From contig OZ024666.1 of the NCBI GenBank assembly GCA_964016415.1, positions 2,461,310 through 2,525,309 on the forward strand: a stretch of 64,000 bases of DNA, written 5' to 3'. Of this stretch, positions 40,878-52,478 are shown piece by piece. The DNA comes from Erwinia sp. Its GTDB lineage: Bacteria > Pseudomonadota > Gammaproteobacteria > Enterobacterales > Enterobacteriaceae. The notes below the pieces were generated by a model that did no database searches, was not told where the DNA came from, and saw only the letters and a program-made list of their open reading frames with translations. The position numbers were made by a program, and so were the translations under genes. The stretch's first letter is position 1; each line of letters starts with the position of its first letter.

Positions 40878-42251
40878 ATGAGTCATATCATCCATCATTT
40901 GCATACGGGCGGTGATCCCCGACATTTCGCCGATTACGGTGCATTACGCGACGAGCTGGCGAAACTGACCCACCCTGCGCGTCCTGACATTAACTGGCAG
41001 CATGCAGAACAGCTCTGCCTGAATCTTTTTGAACAAAATGGGATCGATCTGCAAACAGCAGCCTGGTATACCGAAGCAAGAGCCAGGCGATGTGGACTGA
41101 ATGGCCTCAACGAGGGACTCTCAATTATTGATGCCCTGATAAGGCATCAATGGTCGTCACTTTGGCCGTTACCGGTTCACCACCGAATGGATATTCTCAG
41201 CGGATTAAATAAGAGAGTTCAGCAATTACTGCGCAAAATTGTTTTCGATTACCGTGATCTCCCTGCCATCTATAAAACCGAACAAGTCATCATCTCAATC
41301 TGTCAGTTTCTCGAACGGCTGGAACTGAAACATGCCAGCCAGTTAGGCGATATCGGTCAGTTTATGCACCAAACCGCATTGCGGCTTGAAAAATCACAAA
41401 ATATCAGTCCAATCAATGCTGAACAGCCATCCTTATCGGCAGCTCCTCAGCTCTCCCCCCAGGCCGGCAGTACAGAGGCAACTGCAACGATATGGGAATA
41501 CCATGCCCAGCAATCACCACAAGTGGTCGTTGCCTCACCCGTTAACCTGAGAAAAAAGTGGCAATGGAAAGGTTTTATTAGCGGGGTGATATGTACTCTG
41601 CTTCTCGCCGGAATAACAAGTTATACGCTACGCCATTTTCTCCCGGCATCAGTGCCAGAACAAATAAAAACCACATTACCTTATTTTCCGGCTCAGTGGA
41701 GCCAGGCCGAGCAAACCACGTTCAGAGAGCGCCACGCCAGTGCACTTGATAAAAATTCTCCGGAATTACTGACAGAAATAAGCCAGCAACTCAATCAGAT
41801 GACTGGATTGCCGCTTCTGTGGCGCTTTGACGCTGGAGGAAAAATAATCCAGCAAGCTCATACACTTTGGCCTGGTAATGAAAAAGTAAACCAACTTGAA
41901 AAAAAATGGCGGGAAAACACCCTGGCAAATGCGGCCTCTGACGAAACGCTTATTGGCTGGGCTGATGCAGAGAGACAACTCCAGGATTTAGCTAATAAAC
42001 TCAATGGACTGGATGAAAAACGAGGACACTATCTCACTGTTTCTCAGTTGAAATCAGCCATTTTCTCCATCCAGCAAACGATGAACAGAAATATCCCTGT
42101 CGAAGAGACATTACGGCAGCTAGCAGAAAGGCAACGTTTACAGCAGAACATCCCGGAGCAACTAACGACCCGGCTGGATAACCATTTGATTCAGTTGCTT
42201 AATCGTTACGCCCTGATATCTCAGATGTCCGCCGAACATACCGCACAATAA
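40878..42251 (+). CDS. type VI secretion VasL/TssA-like (ImpA_N) protein, orphan
   Basis: 457 aa. The N-terminal 130 residues fit the ImpA_N domain (GGDPRHFADYGALRDELAKL, then a helical region with HHRMDILSGLNKRVQQLLRK). A proline/alanine-rich linker follows, then one transmembrane helix (about residues 230-250, GFISGVICTLLLAGITSYTL) and a helical C-terminal domain, the VasL layout. VasL/TssA-type proteins cap or anchor the T6SS sheath in the cytoplasm and inner membrane. AAAGGA lies before the ATG. No other T6SS gene is in this window, so it is isolated here. Confidence 0.8.
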   Translation: MSHIIHHLHTGGDPRHFADYGALRDELAKLTHPARPDINWQHAEQLCLNLFEQNGIDLQTAAWYTEARARRCGLNGLNEGLSIIDALIRHQWSSLWPLPVHHRMDILSGLNKRVQQLLRKIVFDYRDLPAIYKTEQVIISICQFLERLELKHASQLGDIGQFMHQTALRLEKSQNISPINAEQPSLSAAPQLSPQAGSTEATATIWEYHAQQSPQVVVASPVNLRKKWQWKGFISGVICTLLLAGITSYTLRHFLPASVPEQIKTTLPYFPAQWSQAEQTTFRERHASALDKNSPELLTEISQQLNQMTGLPLLWRFDAGGKIIQQAHTLWPGNEKVNQLEKKWRENTLANAASDETLIGWADAERQLQDLANKLNGLDEKRGHYLTVSQLKSAIFSIQQTMNRNIPVEETLRQLAERQRLQQNIPEQLTTRLDNHLIQLLNRYALISQMSAEHTAQ

Positions 42252-42411
42252 CAAGGCATCCTATGCGCGTTCAGTTAACGGCTTTGCTAAAACGCTCGCA
42301 TGCTGAGTAAACAGGGTAATACATCGGTGACAAAAGAGTTCAAACAGGGTTGGAGAGATAATCGTCCAGCCATCATCATTTCGAGACCATACATGATGAT
42401 GCCTGATACAG

Positions 42412-42454
42412 AAAAACCTGGTGTATCTGAATTTCATTTCTGAGATACACCAGG
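42412..42454 (-). terminator. Rho-independent terminator of rnpB
   Basis: On the minus strand CCTGGTGTATCT / AGATACACCAGG form a 12-bp stem with a 14-base loop (42417-42454), followed by five T's (42416-42412). It is 16 nt past the 3' end of the RNase P RNA. Confidence 0.85.
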
Positions 42455-42470
42455 CTCTTGTTGTGGAATA

Positions 42471-42846
<376 letters not shown>

Positions 42847-42854
42847 GCGGCGGA

Positions 42855-42882
42855 AGATAACGCATTTCCGCCTATTTGTCAC
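42855..42882 (-). promoter_or_regulatory. rnpB promoter overlapping the end of rsmI
   Basis: On the minus strand GTGACA (-35, 42882-42877), a 16-base spacer, TTATCT (-10, 42860-42855) and an 8-base G/C-rich discriminator TCCGCCGC lead to +1 at 42846. The -35 lies within the last codons of rsmI. Confidence 0.6.
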
Positions 42883-43741
42883 CCTCTTGCTGCGCCAGCG
42901 CAAACTTATAGAGGGCATTTTTCTTCACTCCATGGATCTCTGCGGTAAGCTGTGCCGCTTTTTTCAAAGGTAATTCCTGCTGTAATAATGTAAGGGTACG
43001 TATCGCTTCAGCCGGGATGGCACTGTCACTGACCTGCCATCCCTCCACAATTAAAACCATCTCACCCTTGCGACGATTTTCATCCTCCCGCACCCAGCTC
43101 AGCAACTCTCCTACCGCTGCGCCATGAATGGTTTCCCAGGTCTTGGTCAGCTCACGCGCAAGAACAACGTAACGCGCCTCGCCCCATACAGTGACCATAT
43201 CCTGCAAACATTCCAGTAAACGGTGTGTTGACTCATAGAGAATCAGCGTGCGTGGTTCTTCCAGTAATTCTCGTAATCTGTCACAACGTCCTTTTTGTCT
43301 GGCTGGCAGAAAGCCTTCATAACAGAAACGATCAGAAGGCAACCCTGCGGCACTGAGTGCGGTTATTGCCGCACAAGCACCAGGCAAAGGAACGATACGT
43401 ATCCCTGCTTCACGACAGGTACGCACCAAATGATAACCGGGGTCATTGATCAGTGGAGTGCCTGCATCCGATACCAGAGCAATGCTCTTTCCTTCTTGTA
43501 ATTTTTCCAGCAATAACAGACTTTTTTGCTGCTCATTGTGGTCATGTAATGCGAACAACCGCGCAGTAATACCGAAATGGTGCAACAACAATCCAGTATG
43601 GCGTGTATCTTCCGCAGCAATCAGATCAACTTGTGCCAGCACATTGAGCGCCCGTTGTGTAATATCCGTCAAATTACCAATCGGAGTAGGTACAATGTAG
43701 AGCGTGCTATCAGAAATATCTGTCCGATCGTGTTGTTTCAT
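42872..43741 (-). CDS. rsmI: 16S rRNA (cytidine1402-2'-O)-methyltransferase RsmI
   Basis: Methylates the ribose of C1402 in the ribosomal decoding centre. It is 289 aa (286 in E. coli). Signature segments are [47 protein letters not shown], and the acidic C-terminal part [12 protein letters not shown]. Transcribed divergently from lpoA with a 58-bp gap. Its stop codon is 25 nt from the 5' end of rnpB. Confidence 0.96.
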   Translation of the reverse strand: MKQHDRTDISDSTLYIVPTPIGNLTDITQRALNVLAQVDLIAAEDTRHTGLLLHHFGITARLFALHDHNEQQKSLLLLEKLQEGKSIALVSDAGTPLINDPGYHLVRTCREAGIRIVPLPGACAAITALSAAGLPSDRFCYEGFLPARQKGRCDRLRELLEEPRTLILYESTHRLLECLQDMVTVWGEARYVVLARELTKTWETIHGAAVGELLSWVREDENRRKGEMVLIVEGWQVSDSAIPAEAIRTLTLLQQELPLKKAAQLTAEIHGVKKNALYKFALAQQEGDK

Positions 43742-43799
43742 TGTGAGATCCGCCTTACCGATTTACTATTAGGCATCTTACGAAAAGAGTGGATACCCT

Positions 43800-45692
43800 A
43801 TGCTTTCTTTGAACACTCCCTATCCCAAAACGGGAAGAGCACTTTTTATTTTATCCGCTGCACTGATGTTTGGTGGATGCGTTCCTCAGGGAAATCAGGC
43901 ACCAGGCTCAGAAAATCCCTATGCTGCGGCAGGTACTTCTGGCTTCTATCTCGAACAAATGCAACGCAGTAACAATGATAACAAGGTTGACTGGCAATTA
44001 CTTGCTATCGGTGCATTACTGAATGAAGGCCAGTATCCTCAGGCGACAGATCAATTAAATCTGTTACCGGCTTCGCTCAGCGATGAACAGCAAAGGGAAA
44101 GATTTTTGCTGGAAGCACAATTGAAAATTGCCCGGCAGGATTTCGCTTCAGCAAACACGCTGTTGAATAACATTACACCTGATACGTTGAGTAAAGCTCA
44201 GCAAGGTCGCTACTGGCAGTTACGGATCATCGCCGGACAAAGTCAGCCTTCTCTTGATGTAATCCGCGCTTATATCGCGCAACAGCAGTTACTGAATAAC
44301 CCGGTGGAGAGCCAGAAAAATATTGATGATACCTGGGCGGTGTTGAAACAACTCACAGCCCCCCAGTTAAGCAGTATTGTGATTAATGCTAACGAAAATA
44401 CCCTGCAGGGATGGCTGGATCTGTTAAACAGCTATCGGGCTAACAGCAGCGATGTCACCATGCTAAAAGCCGCTATCGCAGACTGGCAGAAGCGTTATCC
44501 TTATAATCCGGCAGCGAAAACACTGCCTACTGAACTGCTGTCACCACAGCCCGTTGTTGCCGCCGGCCTGAATGGTAAAATAGCGTTACTGCTACCACTG
44601 AGTGACCAGGCTCAGGGTTTTGCCGATGCCATTCAACGCGGCTTCAATGATGCAAAAAGTGGTCTGCTGACCTCACCTGCCTCAACAGAGGGGAATACCC
44701 AGCCAGAGACAGCTACCCCTGCCACTGCAACACCACCTGCAGCCACGCCACAAGATACCTCAGCCAGCCAGGTGTCCGTTCAGGTTTACGATACCAGCAC
44801 TCAGCCTTTGGAGCAGCTACTCGCAAAAGCGCAACAGGATGGTGCAACATTGATCATCGGGCCGTTGTTGAAACCTGATGTCGAAAAGCTGGCATCCCTG
44901 CAAACCTCAATCAATATTCTGGCGTTAAACACCCCTGAATCCGTACAGAATATGGCCAATATTTGCTATTTTTCACTGTCACCGGAAGATGAAGCGCGCG
45001 ATGCGGCACAACATATCTGGCAACAAACCAAACGTGCACCTCTGCTGCTTGTTCCGCAAACCCCTTTAGGTGAACGCGTCAGTAAAGCATTCACCGAGGC
45101 CTGGCAAACACAAGGCGGCGGTACCGTTCTGCAGCAAAGCTTCGGTTCAACCAGTGAGCTGAAGCAGGCTATTAACCGCGGCAGTGGTCTGGCGCTTACT
45201 GGCACACCAGTGACTCTGACTAATGCGCTATCTTCAACGGCCAACACAAGTAACGGGCCTATTGATGCGCTGTATATTGTCGCCAGTCAGGACGAAATGA
45301 CGCTGATTAAACCGATGCTTGCCATGCGCACCAGTAGCCGCGATATGGTACAAATTTATGCCAGCTCGCGCAGTGTTCAGGGAGGTGCCGGTCCGGATTA
45401 TCGCCTGGAGATGGAAGGGGTGCAATTCAGCGATATTCCCCTGCTTTCAGGCACCAATTCAGCGTTAGTGCAGCAGACGACAAAAACCTTTAATAACAAC
45501 TACTCCCTTATACGCCTGTACGCCATGGGTATCGACGCCTGGACACTGGCTAACCATTTCCCATCACTCCATCAGAATGGTTTTCAACTCAATGGGGAGA
45601 CAGGCAGCCTGACGACTAATCAAAACTGTGTGATTAACAGGACGTTACCATGGAGCCAGTACCGTCAGGGACAGATCGTTCCCGTCAACTAA
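43800..45692 (+). CDS. lpoA: outer-membrane lipoprotein LpoA, activator of PBP1a
   Basis: Required for PBP1a peptidoglycan synthase function. It is 630 aa. The signal peptide ends in the lipobox FGGC (Cys27). An N-terminal TPR-like domain (about residues 35-240) is followed by a Pro/Ala/Thr-rich insert near 290-325 ([15 protein letters not shown]) and a periplasmic-binding-like C-terminal domain ([16 protein letters not shown]). The last 43 nt overlap yraN. Confidence 0.94.
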   Translation: MLSLNTPYPKTGRALFILSAALMFGGCVPQGNQAPGSENPYAAAGTSGFYLEQMQRSNNDNKVDWQLLAIGALLNEGQYPQATDQLNLLPASLSDEQQRERFLLEAQLKIARQDFASANTLLNNITPDTLSKAQQGRYWQLRIIAGQSQPSLDVIRAYIAQQQLLNNPVESQKNIDDTWAVLKQLTAPQLSSIVINANENTLQGWLDLLNSYRANSSDVTMLKAAIADWQKRYPYNPAAKTLPTELLSPQPVVAAGLNGKIALLLPLSDQAQGFADAIQRGFNDAKSGLLTSPASTEGNTQPETATPATATPPAATPQDTSASQVSVQVYDTSTQPLEQLLAKAQQDGATLIIGPLLKPDVEKLASLQTSINILALNTPESVQNMANICYFSLSPEDEARDAAQHIWQQTKRAPLLLVPQTPLGERVSKAFTEAWQTQGGGTVLQQSFGSTSELKQAINRGSGLALTGTPVTLTNALSSTANTSNGPIDALYIVASQDEMTLIKPMLAMRTSSRDMVQIYASSRSVQGGAGPDYRLEMEGVQFSDIPLLSGTNSALVQQTTKTFNNNYSLIRLYAMGIDAWTLANHFPSLHQNGFQLNGETGSLTTNQNCVINRTLPWSQYRQGQIVPVN

Positions 45693-46042
45693 CCCACCAG
45701 CAATCTGGCCGGGACGCTGAACAGCGCGCCCGGTTATGGCTGGAACGGGCAGGTTTATGTTTCATCGCAGCAAACGTATGCTATCGTGTTGGAGAATTAG
45801 ACCTCATTATGCGCGATAAACACATATGGGTGTTCGTTGAAGTGCGCTACCGCCGTGATAATTCTTTCGGGGGCGCACTCAGTAGTGTCACTTTGGGTAA
45901 GCAGAAAAAACTGTTACAAGCTGCCGCGCTTTGGTTATGCCAGCGAGGCGCCTGCTTCTCCACAACCGACTGTCGCTTCGATATCGTGGCTATTACCGGA
46001 ACCGACGTTGAGTGGCTGAAGAATGCTTTTACTGCGCAATGA
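45650..46042 (+). CDS. yraN: UPF0102 family nuclease-like protein YraN
   Basis: 130 aa of the restriction-endonuclease-like UPF0102 family. The fold's catalytic pattern appears as GELDLIMRD and VFVEVRYRR (E-D-ExK-like). Function not established. The start lies within lpoA in another frame, as in other Enterobacterales, which fits translational coupling. Confidence 0.92.
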   Translation: MEPVPSGTDRSRQLTHQQSGRDAEQRARLWLERAGLCFIAANVCYRVGELDLIMRDKHIWVFVEVRYRRDNSFGGALSSVTLGKQKKLLQAAALWLCQRGACFSTTDCRFDIVAITGTDVEWLKNAFTAQ

Positions 46043-46072
46043 ATACCGCACACGATTGATTAGGTGAAAGAC

Positions 46073-46663
46073 GTGCTGGAAAGAATCAAAGTTTGTTTTA
46101 CCGAGAGTATCCAAATTCAAATAGCCGCAGCTGAAGCACTACCTGATGCTATTTCAACTGCGGCAATGAGTATTGTGCAAGCGTTGCTGAATGGTAATAA
46201 AATTGTCAGTTGTGGCAACGGGGCTTCCAGTGCACAGGCTCAACATTTTGCAGCTTGCATGATTAATCGCTTCGAGACAGAACGACCAAGTTTGCCGGCT
46301 ATCGCATTAAGCGCGGATAATATTCTGCTGACCGCTATCGGTAATGATCGTCAGTATGATGAAATTTATGCCAAGCAAGTCCGTGCTCTTGGCCAGACCG
46401 GAGATGTTCTGCTGGCAATCTCCACACGAGGTAACAGCCGGGATATTGTGAAAGCGGTGGAAGCTGCAGTAACACGCGATATGACGATCATTGCGCTCAC
46501 TGGATATGATGGTGGTGAGCTGGCCGGTTTACTGGGTCCACAGGATGTTGAAATACGCATCCCATCACACAAAAGCGCCAGGATACATGAAATGCATATG
46601 CTTACCGTGAATTGTTTGTGTGATCTGATTGATAATACACTATTCCCTCAACAGGATGTCTAA
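46073..46663 (+). CDS. diaA: DnaA initiator-associating protein DiaA
   Basis: SIS-domain tetramer that binds DnaA and promotes timely replication initiation at oriC. Starting at GTG 46073, with AGGTGA 6 nt upstream, the protein has 196 aa as in E. coli and begins (M)[13 protein letters not shown]. An in-frame GTG at 46064 would lie inside the Shine-Dalgarno sequence. The SIS core [14 protein letters not shown] and [13 protein letters not shown] are visible. Confidence 0.93.
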   Translation: MLERIKVCFTESIQIQIAAAEALPDAISTAAMSIVQALLNGNKIVSCGNGASSAQAQHFAACMINRFETERPSLPAIALSADNILLTAIGNDRQYDEIYAKQVRALGQTGDVLLAISTRGNSRDIVKAVEAAVTRDMTIIALTGYDGGELAGLLGPQDVEIRIPSHKSARIHEMHMLTVNCLCDLIDNTLFPQQDV

Positions 46664-46673
46664 AGGAGTATCG

Positions 46674-47246
46674 ATGAAGCTATTACCCGTAACAGCCATT
46701 GTTCTGAGTGCTTTTTTGCTCCAGGGATGTGTAGCAGCCGTCATTGGCAGTGCTGCCCTGGCAACTAAAACAGCCACTGATCCACGTAGCGTGGGTACCC
46801 AGGTCGATGATGGTACACTTGAGTTACGTGTTGCTAATGCACTGGCGAAAGATCAGCAAATTAGAAACGATGCTCATATCTCTGCAACCGCCTATCAGGG
46901 CAAGGTCTTACTGACCGGACAAGCACCAGCCGCCGATGTTGCATCCCGCGCACGCCAGATAGCGATGGGCGTAGAGGGAGCACAAGAGGTGTATAATGAA
47001 ATTCGCATTGGTGCTAACGCAACATTAGGGACCGCCTCTTCTGATACCTGGATCAGTACCAAAGTGAGATCACAGTTATTAACCAGTAATCAGGTGAAAG
47101 CCTCTAATGTCAAAGTCACCACCGAAAATGGTGAGGTTTTTCTTCTCGGTTTAGTGACGCAGGAGGAAGGTAACGCTGCGGCAGATATCGCCAGCCGTAC
47201 AGGAGGTGTTCGTCATGTCACCACAGCTTTTACCATCCTGAAATAA
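46674..47246 (+). CDS. dolP: outer-membrane lipoprotein DolP (YraP), two BON domains
   Basis: Lipoprotein of 190 aa; in E. coli it binds anionic lipid at division sites and supports outer-membrane integrity and BAM function. The lipobox LLQGC (Cys19) is followed by two BON domains (about residues 45-110 and 120-185; KVLLTGQAPAADV and NGEVFLLGLVTQEEG). ATG 46674 follows AAAGGAG, 10 nt after diaA. In E. coli expression is sigma-E dependent. Confidence 0.95.
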   Translation: MKLLPVTAIVLSAFLLQGCVAAVIGSAALATKTATDPRSVGTQVDDGTLELRVANALAKDQQIRNDAHISATAYQGKVLLTGQAPAADVASRARQIAMGVEGAQEVYNEIRIGANATLGTASSDTWISTKVRSQLLTSNQVKASNVKVTTENGEVFLLGLVTQEEGNAAADIASRTGGVRHVTTAFTILK

Positions 47247-47261
47247 TTTCTGATTCTATAC

Positions 47262-47295
47262 GGTGGTCTCAGCTGACCACCTCTCTGTTGTTTTA
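47262..47295 (+). terminator. terminator after dolP
   Basis: GGTGGTC / GACCACC (47262-47268, 47275-47281) with a 6-base loop, followed by a T-rich stretch TCTCTGTTGTTTTA. It separates dolP from the convergent PRD regulator. Confidence 0.65.
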
Positions 47296-47300
47296 CTCTT

Positions 47301-49211
47301 TCACAGACGGCTGAGACAATCCAGTGCGACGATTTTGAAACTGTCAAAATCTTTACTGTTGCGCAACCTTACCATGGCTCTATCACGCATAAAGGTAACA
47401 AACAGGTCATAGATTGCCATCGCTTCTTCATATTCTGTTTTGCTGATTGCAAGCAGAAAAATCACGAAAGCGGTTTCATCGCCCCAACTGATCCCTGCAG
47501 GTGCCAGTACCGTGTAGACAACCGTTTTTTTAGCCAGTAATCCGAGTGAGTGAGGGAGTGCAATGCCATCACCTAGCATCGTACTGATTATCGCCTCCCG
47601 CTCAATGACCGAGGGTAAAAAAGTCTCATCCACCACCCCTTCGTTTTGTAACTGTTCACACAGCAGAGTAAACAATCCCTCCTGATTGACAGGAGTATCA
47701 ATAATACGAAAGTGGCTGGCATCAAAAAATTTTTCCAGCATATAAGGACGAGTCCTGTCAACCAATAGCCAGCGCCCTATCTGTTCTAACTGATATTCAG
47801 TAGGAAACGGCGATATTACCACCAGCGGTTTATCTTTTTCCGTTGCCCTGACTGTCGAAATAATAATATCTTCTTCAATCGTTGAATGATTTTCATAATC
47901 ACGCAGTGAAATAATACGACTAATATCACTTTGCGAGTAACGGCGGCGTAACATGGATTCCACTACTCTCACCGTAGAAGTACCGCTGTCACAAACTAAA
48001 AGGATCCTCGGACGCTGCTGGTAACCAACATGATAGTGCCGTTCCAGACCCACACCGATATGTAATACTAAAAAGCCAATTTCATTTTCACTGATAATAT
48101 AAGGGGTATATTTTCCCCAACTGGACACCGCCGCCAGCGTCACATCCCAGGCCATCGGGTAGTGCTGTTTAATGTTACCAAGCAGCGGATTAGGTATCGC
48201 TATCTGATAACGAATCCGGGTGATCATCGTCTTGATATGCGTCAGTAAGTCAGCATGTAACTGCTGATCATGCTGCAGATCAAAATTATAATGGCTATTG
48301 ATATATCCCAGGATGTAGTTCACCAGTGCATTAGCATCATCGGGGCTGATAGTACTTGGAGAGAGATCTTCAATCCGCCTTGCAGCGATATTGACCTGTA
48401 AATAAGCCTCCTCGGCTGGTGAGATGGCTTTTTGCGCCAAAGGATAAAGCACGCTGACAATATCCCGTGCTGCACTGCGTACATCATCATCTCCATCTTC
48501 AGCAGCAAAATGTGCCAGCGGATACCCTTCACTGATACGACGTACCGCGACGGCACAATAAAGCAACAGGAAAAATTCACCCTCATCCGTCAGGCGAATA
48601 TCAAAACGGCTCAGACATTGTTGCAACTGCGGCCTGAGAACTTCCATCATGCCCGGCGGTAACGCTTCGTGGGTGATTAACGGAGCCTCACTGTCATCCT
48701 GGGCTACCTGGTACAATAGATCAGTCAGGCAACTGCGTACCGCCACCTCCTGACCAAACAGCCTCATGCCATATCGAGGGCGCGATTCTATCTCCAGCTG
48801 ATAGCGGGCAAGATGCTCTCTGACAGTCACCATATCGTGCTGAAGCGTTGCCCGGCTGACAAACCATTCGTCAGCGATATCTTCCAGTTTCAGAGAAAAA
48901 GGGGAGGTCAGTAAACGCGTCAGTAACTGCTGAACACGACTGGCAGAGGTGCGGGGAATCCTCAACGAGGCGGATGGTTGTTGCTTCAACGTCTGATAGC
49001 GTTCGTCATCGGTCACACAGAGCTGATATCCCTGACCACGGGCGAGAACAAAACGTGCGCCATACGCTTCAAGTAACTCATTTAACGCAGCCATTTCAGT
49101 ACGTACTGTTCGTGTCGACACAGAAAAATGCCGCGCTAACTCATCCTGTGGCAGAATGCTGTTTTGTAATAATTCAAATAACTGAGCAAGACGCGGGTAT
49201 GGAAATCGCAC
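47301..49211 (-). CDS. PRD/PTS-domain transcriptional activator (BglG/MtlR type)
   Basis: 636 aa multi-domain regulator. In order: an N-terminal HTH (RLAQLFELLQNSILPQDELARHF), a second HTH region (LEDIADEWFVSRATLQHDM), two PRD domains (about residues 180-400), an EIIB-like domain with VCDSGTSTVRVVESML, and an EIIA-like domain with DGIALPHSLG (His candidate) near the end. Such regulators are switched by PTS phosphorylation. The GTG at 49211 is preferred because AGGAG lies 5 nt upstream. It sits at the end of the dga-like cluster, same strand, 171 nt after the broken aldolase gene, and probably regulates it. Confidence 0.88.
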   Translation of the reverse strand: MRFPYPRLAQLFELLQNSILPQDELARHFSVSTRTVRTEMAALNELLEAYGARFVLARGQGYQLCVTDDERYQTLKQQPSASLRIPRTSASRVQQLLTRLLTSPFSLKLEDIADEWFVSRATLQHDMVTVREHLARYQLEIESRPRYGMRLFGQEVAVRSCLTDLLYQVAQDDSEAPLITHEALPPGMMEVLRPQLQQCLSRFDIRLTDEGEFFLLLYCAVAVRRISEGYPLAHFAAEDGDDDVRSAARDIVSVLYPLAQKAISPAEEAYLQVNIAARRIEDLSPSTISPDDANALVNYILGYINSHYNFDLQHDQQLHADLLTHIKTMITRIRYQIAIPNPLLGNIKQHYPMAWDVTLAAVSSWGKYTPYIISENEIGFLVLHIGVGLERHYHVGYQQRPRILLVCDSGTSTVRVVESMLRRRYSQSDISRIISLRDYENHSTIEEDIIISTVRATEKDKPLVVISPFPTEYQLEQIGRWLLVDRTRPYMLEKFFDASHFRIIDTPVNQEGLFTLLCEQLQNEGVVDETFLPSVIEREAIISTMLGDGIALPHSLGLLAKKTVVYTVLAPAGISWGDETAFVIFLLAISKTEYEEAMAIYDLFVTFMRDRAMVRLRNSKDFDSFKIVALDCLSRL

Positions 49212-49748
49212 GAAAACTCCTGATATCAGGTGCAAAAAAGGCAGCAACAACGCGATTTAATCAGAATCAGCCATCGATAAATGACGACTGACCCCATCTA
49301 TAAATTCGCTGATACCCTTTCTGCATCCTCTGCTACTGACTCTGTTCCCGGCAATATTCCAGAACAGGTCTACGATGATTCATCACTGACCGATCAATTT
49401 TTTCGTCAATGTCAGCAACTGCATAACATCTTCTGGTCGGGTATTGCCACTCGCTTTATCAATAATCGAGCTGTATACATGCGGGATAATTCGGCTGACA
49501 CCTTCTTCAAGAGCAATCGTGACAATCGTTTCATAATTATCGAGATCGATTCCACCAGTGGGTTCCAGCCAGAAATCCTCAGCAGCACAGGCACGGGCAA
49601 CCGCCCTGAACTCATCAAGATGCTGCAGACCGTCCATCGGGAAATACTTAACTGAACTACCGCCCATATCTTTGAGTAAAGCGATCGCCGTTTCAACCGG
49701 AATAGCGCCCTGAGGTCGCTGAGCACTCAGCGGCCCGGTGTGTAGTGG

Positions 49749-50913
<1,165 letters not shown>

Positions 50914-51378
50914 TGGTTCACCTATAAGATGTTGAGGTGAGCATATCACCTCTGCTCAGGTGGCCAAATTCAGTGTGCCACTACAGTGGCAATGTTCACC
51001 ATACCAACTTGCCCTGTCGGTGAAATCAAGCCATTAACTACCGTCTCCGTCTGTCCCAGGAGTGCACGGCTGGTCCCCACACCGGTAAAGACCTAATTAA
51101 CATGCTGAGGCTGTAATTCTGCGGAGATTGCACTTGCCATCAGGGACTGGCGAGGATCGCCCGCCCCCAGTCCGACAGAGATGGCATTATCGATCAACGC
51201 CGCATATTCACGCATATCATCGACTGCCTGCTCTACAGTCTGGTAATTTTTCGACAGTACACCGACCAGAACATACCCTTCTGCCGCCTGCCAGATGTCA
51301 CGGGCATTCTGCTTCGACCCGGCCAACACATTCAGACAAATACGTTCCTGATAAAATTTTGGACTCAGCTTCATATTG

Positions 51379-52478
51379 TTATGCTCCCGTTACTGTTGCC
51401 TGAATCTGCTGAAACATCGTGGTTAACTGCGATGAAGTGACACTACGAACATCCACTTCAATCACTCCCTCGTTTGCTTTATAACCACGGAAATAAATCG
51501 CCGTTTCACGGCCATTTTTCAATGCTACAACCATCTCAGCAGCACTCACCGCCGCTTCAGCCGCATTAATCGTTATTTCAGTACGAGCAATATCACGGCC
51601 TGCGCTGTCCCAGATAACATGCGCAGTGACGCCAGGTAAGGTATTAAGTTGATCAATAAAAGGCTGCATTTTATCAACCATCTGCTGACCTGAGACCCTC
51701 GGTTGTGTCAGGTAACGTTCTATTGCGGTGGTTAATCCAAGGATGCCCTCTTTACCGACTTTCATCGCTCGCCCAATCCCCTTAGACTGACGCTTCACCC
51801 AACTGACAGGTTGACTACGCCCAATGACCAAACCACTGCTGGGGCCTTCAATAGCTTTTGCACCACTGTAAATCACCAGATCAGCACCTGCCTGGTAATA
51901 GCATTGCAAATCCTCTTCTGCAGCAGCATCGACGATAAGCGGGATGCCATGCTGACGTGCCACTTCCACCGCTTCTGCAACGGTAAGATGGCTTTTCTGC
52001 ACGCAATGGTGCGATTTGATGTACAAGATTGCAGCTGTCTGTGGTGTCACCACAGCAGAACACTCATTGGCGTATCCCGCTTCCACCAGACGTCCCCCGC
52101 CCAACGCCACCATCGTGCCAACCGGCGCACCATAATTCACGTTATGCCCTTTAGGGATAACGATCTCATGGGGGGTACAGAGAGGGACTGCATGTAACTG
52201 TTCCAAAAGAGCTGGATCGTCTTTAACAATCATGCCGGCCACGGCCTGAGCAATGCCTGCTGATGCGCAGGAAACAACTACTGCATCTTCTGCACCAAGC
52301 AACCCCGCTATGTATGCTCCGGTCTTATTAACCAGATCATCCATTTCAAAGTAGTGATTCAATCCGTAGGCGAGGCTTCAACAACCTCCTTTTCAGGTGT
52401 TGACACTCCGAGAATTGTCATTCGTCCTGAAGCGTTAATCACCTGTTTGAGACCATACTTTTCATAAATCGAACACAT
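51379..52478 (-). pseudogene. dgaE: DgaE-type PLP-dependent ammonia-lyase, frameshifted
   Basis: Fold-type I PLP enzyme family that deaminates/dehydrates D-glucosaminate 6-phosphate to KDGP. The true start is ATG 52478: CSIYEKYGLKQVINASGR, then MTILGVSTPEKEVVEA. The frame then runs to TGA at 52359-52361, while the rest of the protein (YGLNHYFEMDDLVNKTG onward) is in another frame to the stop at 51379. A one-base deletion near 52368-52378 explains this. The PLP-lysine region YSGAKAIEGPSSG is intact. It overlaps the deacetylase gene by 17 nt and is 4 nt from dgaF. Confidence 0.85.
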
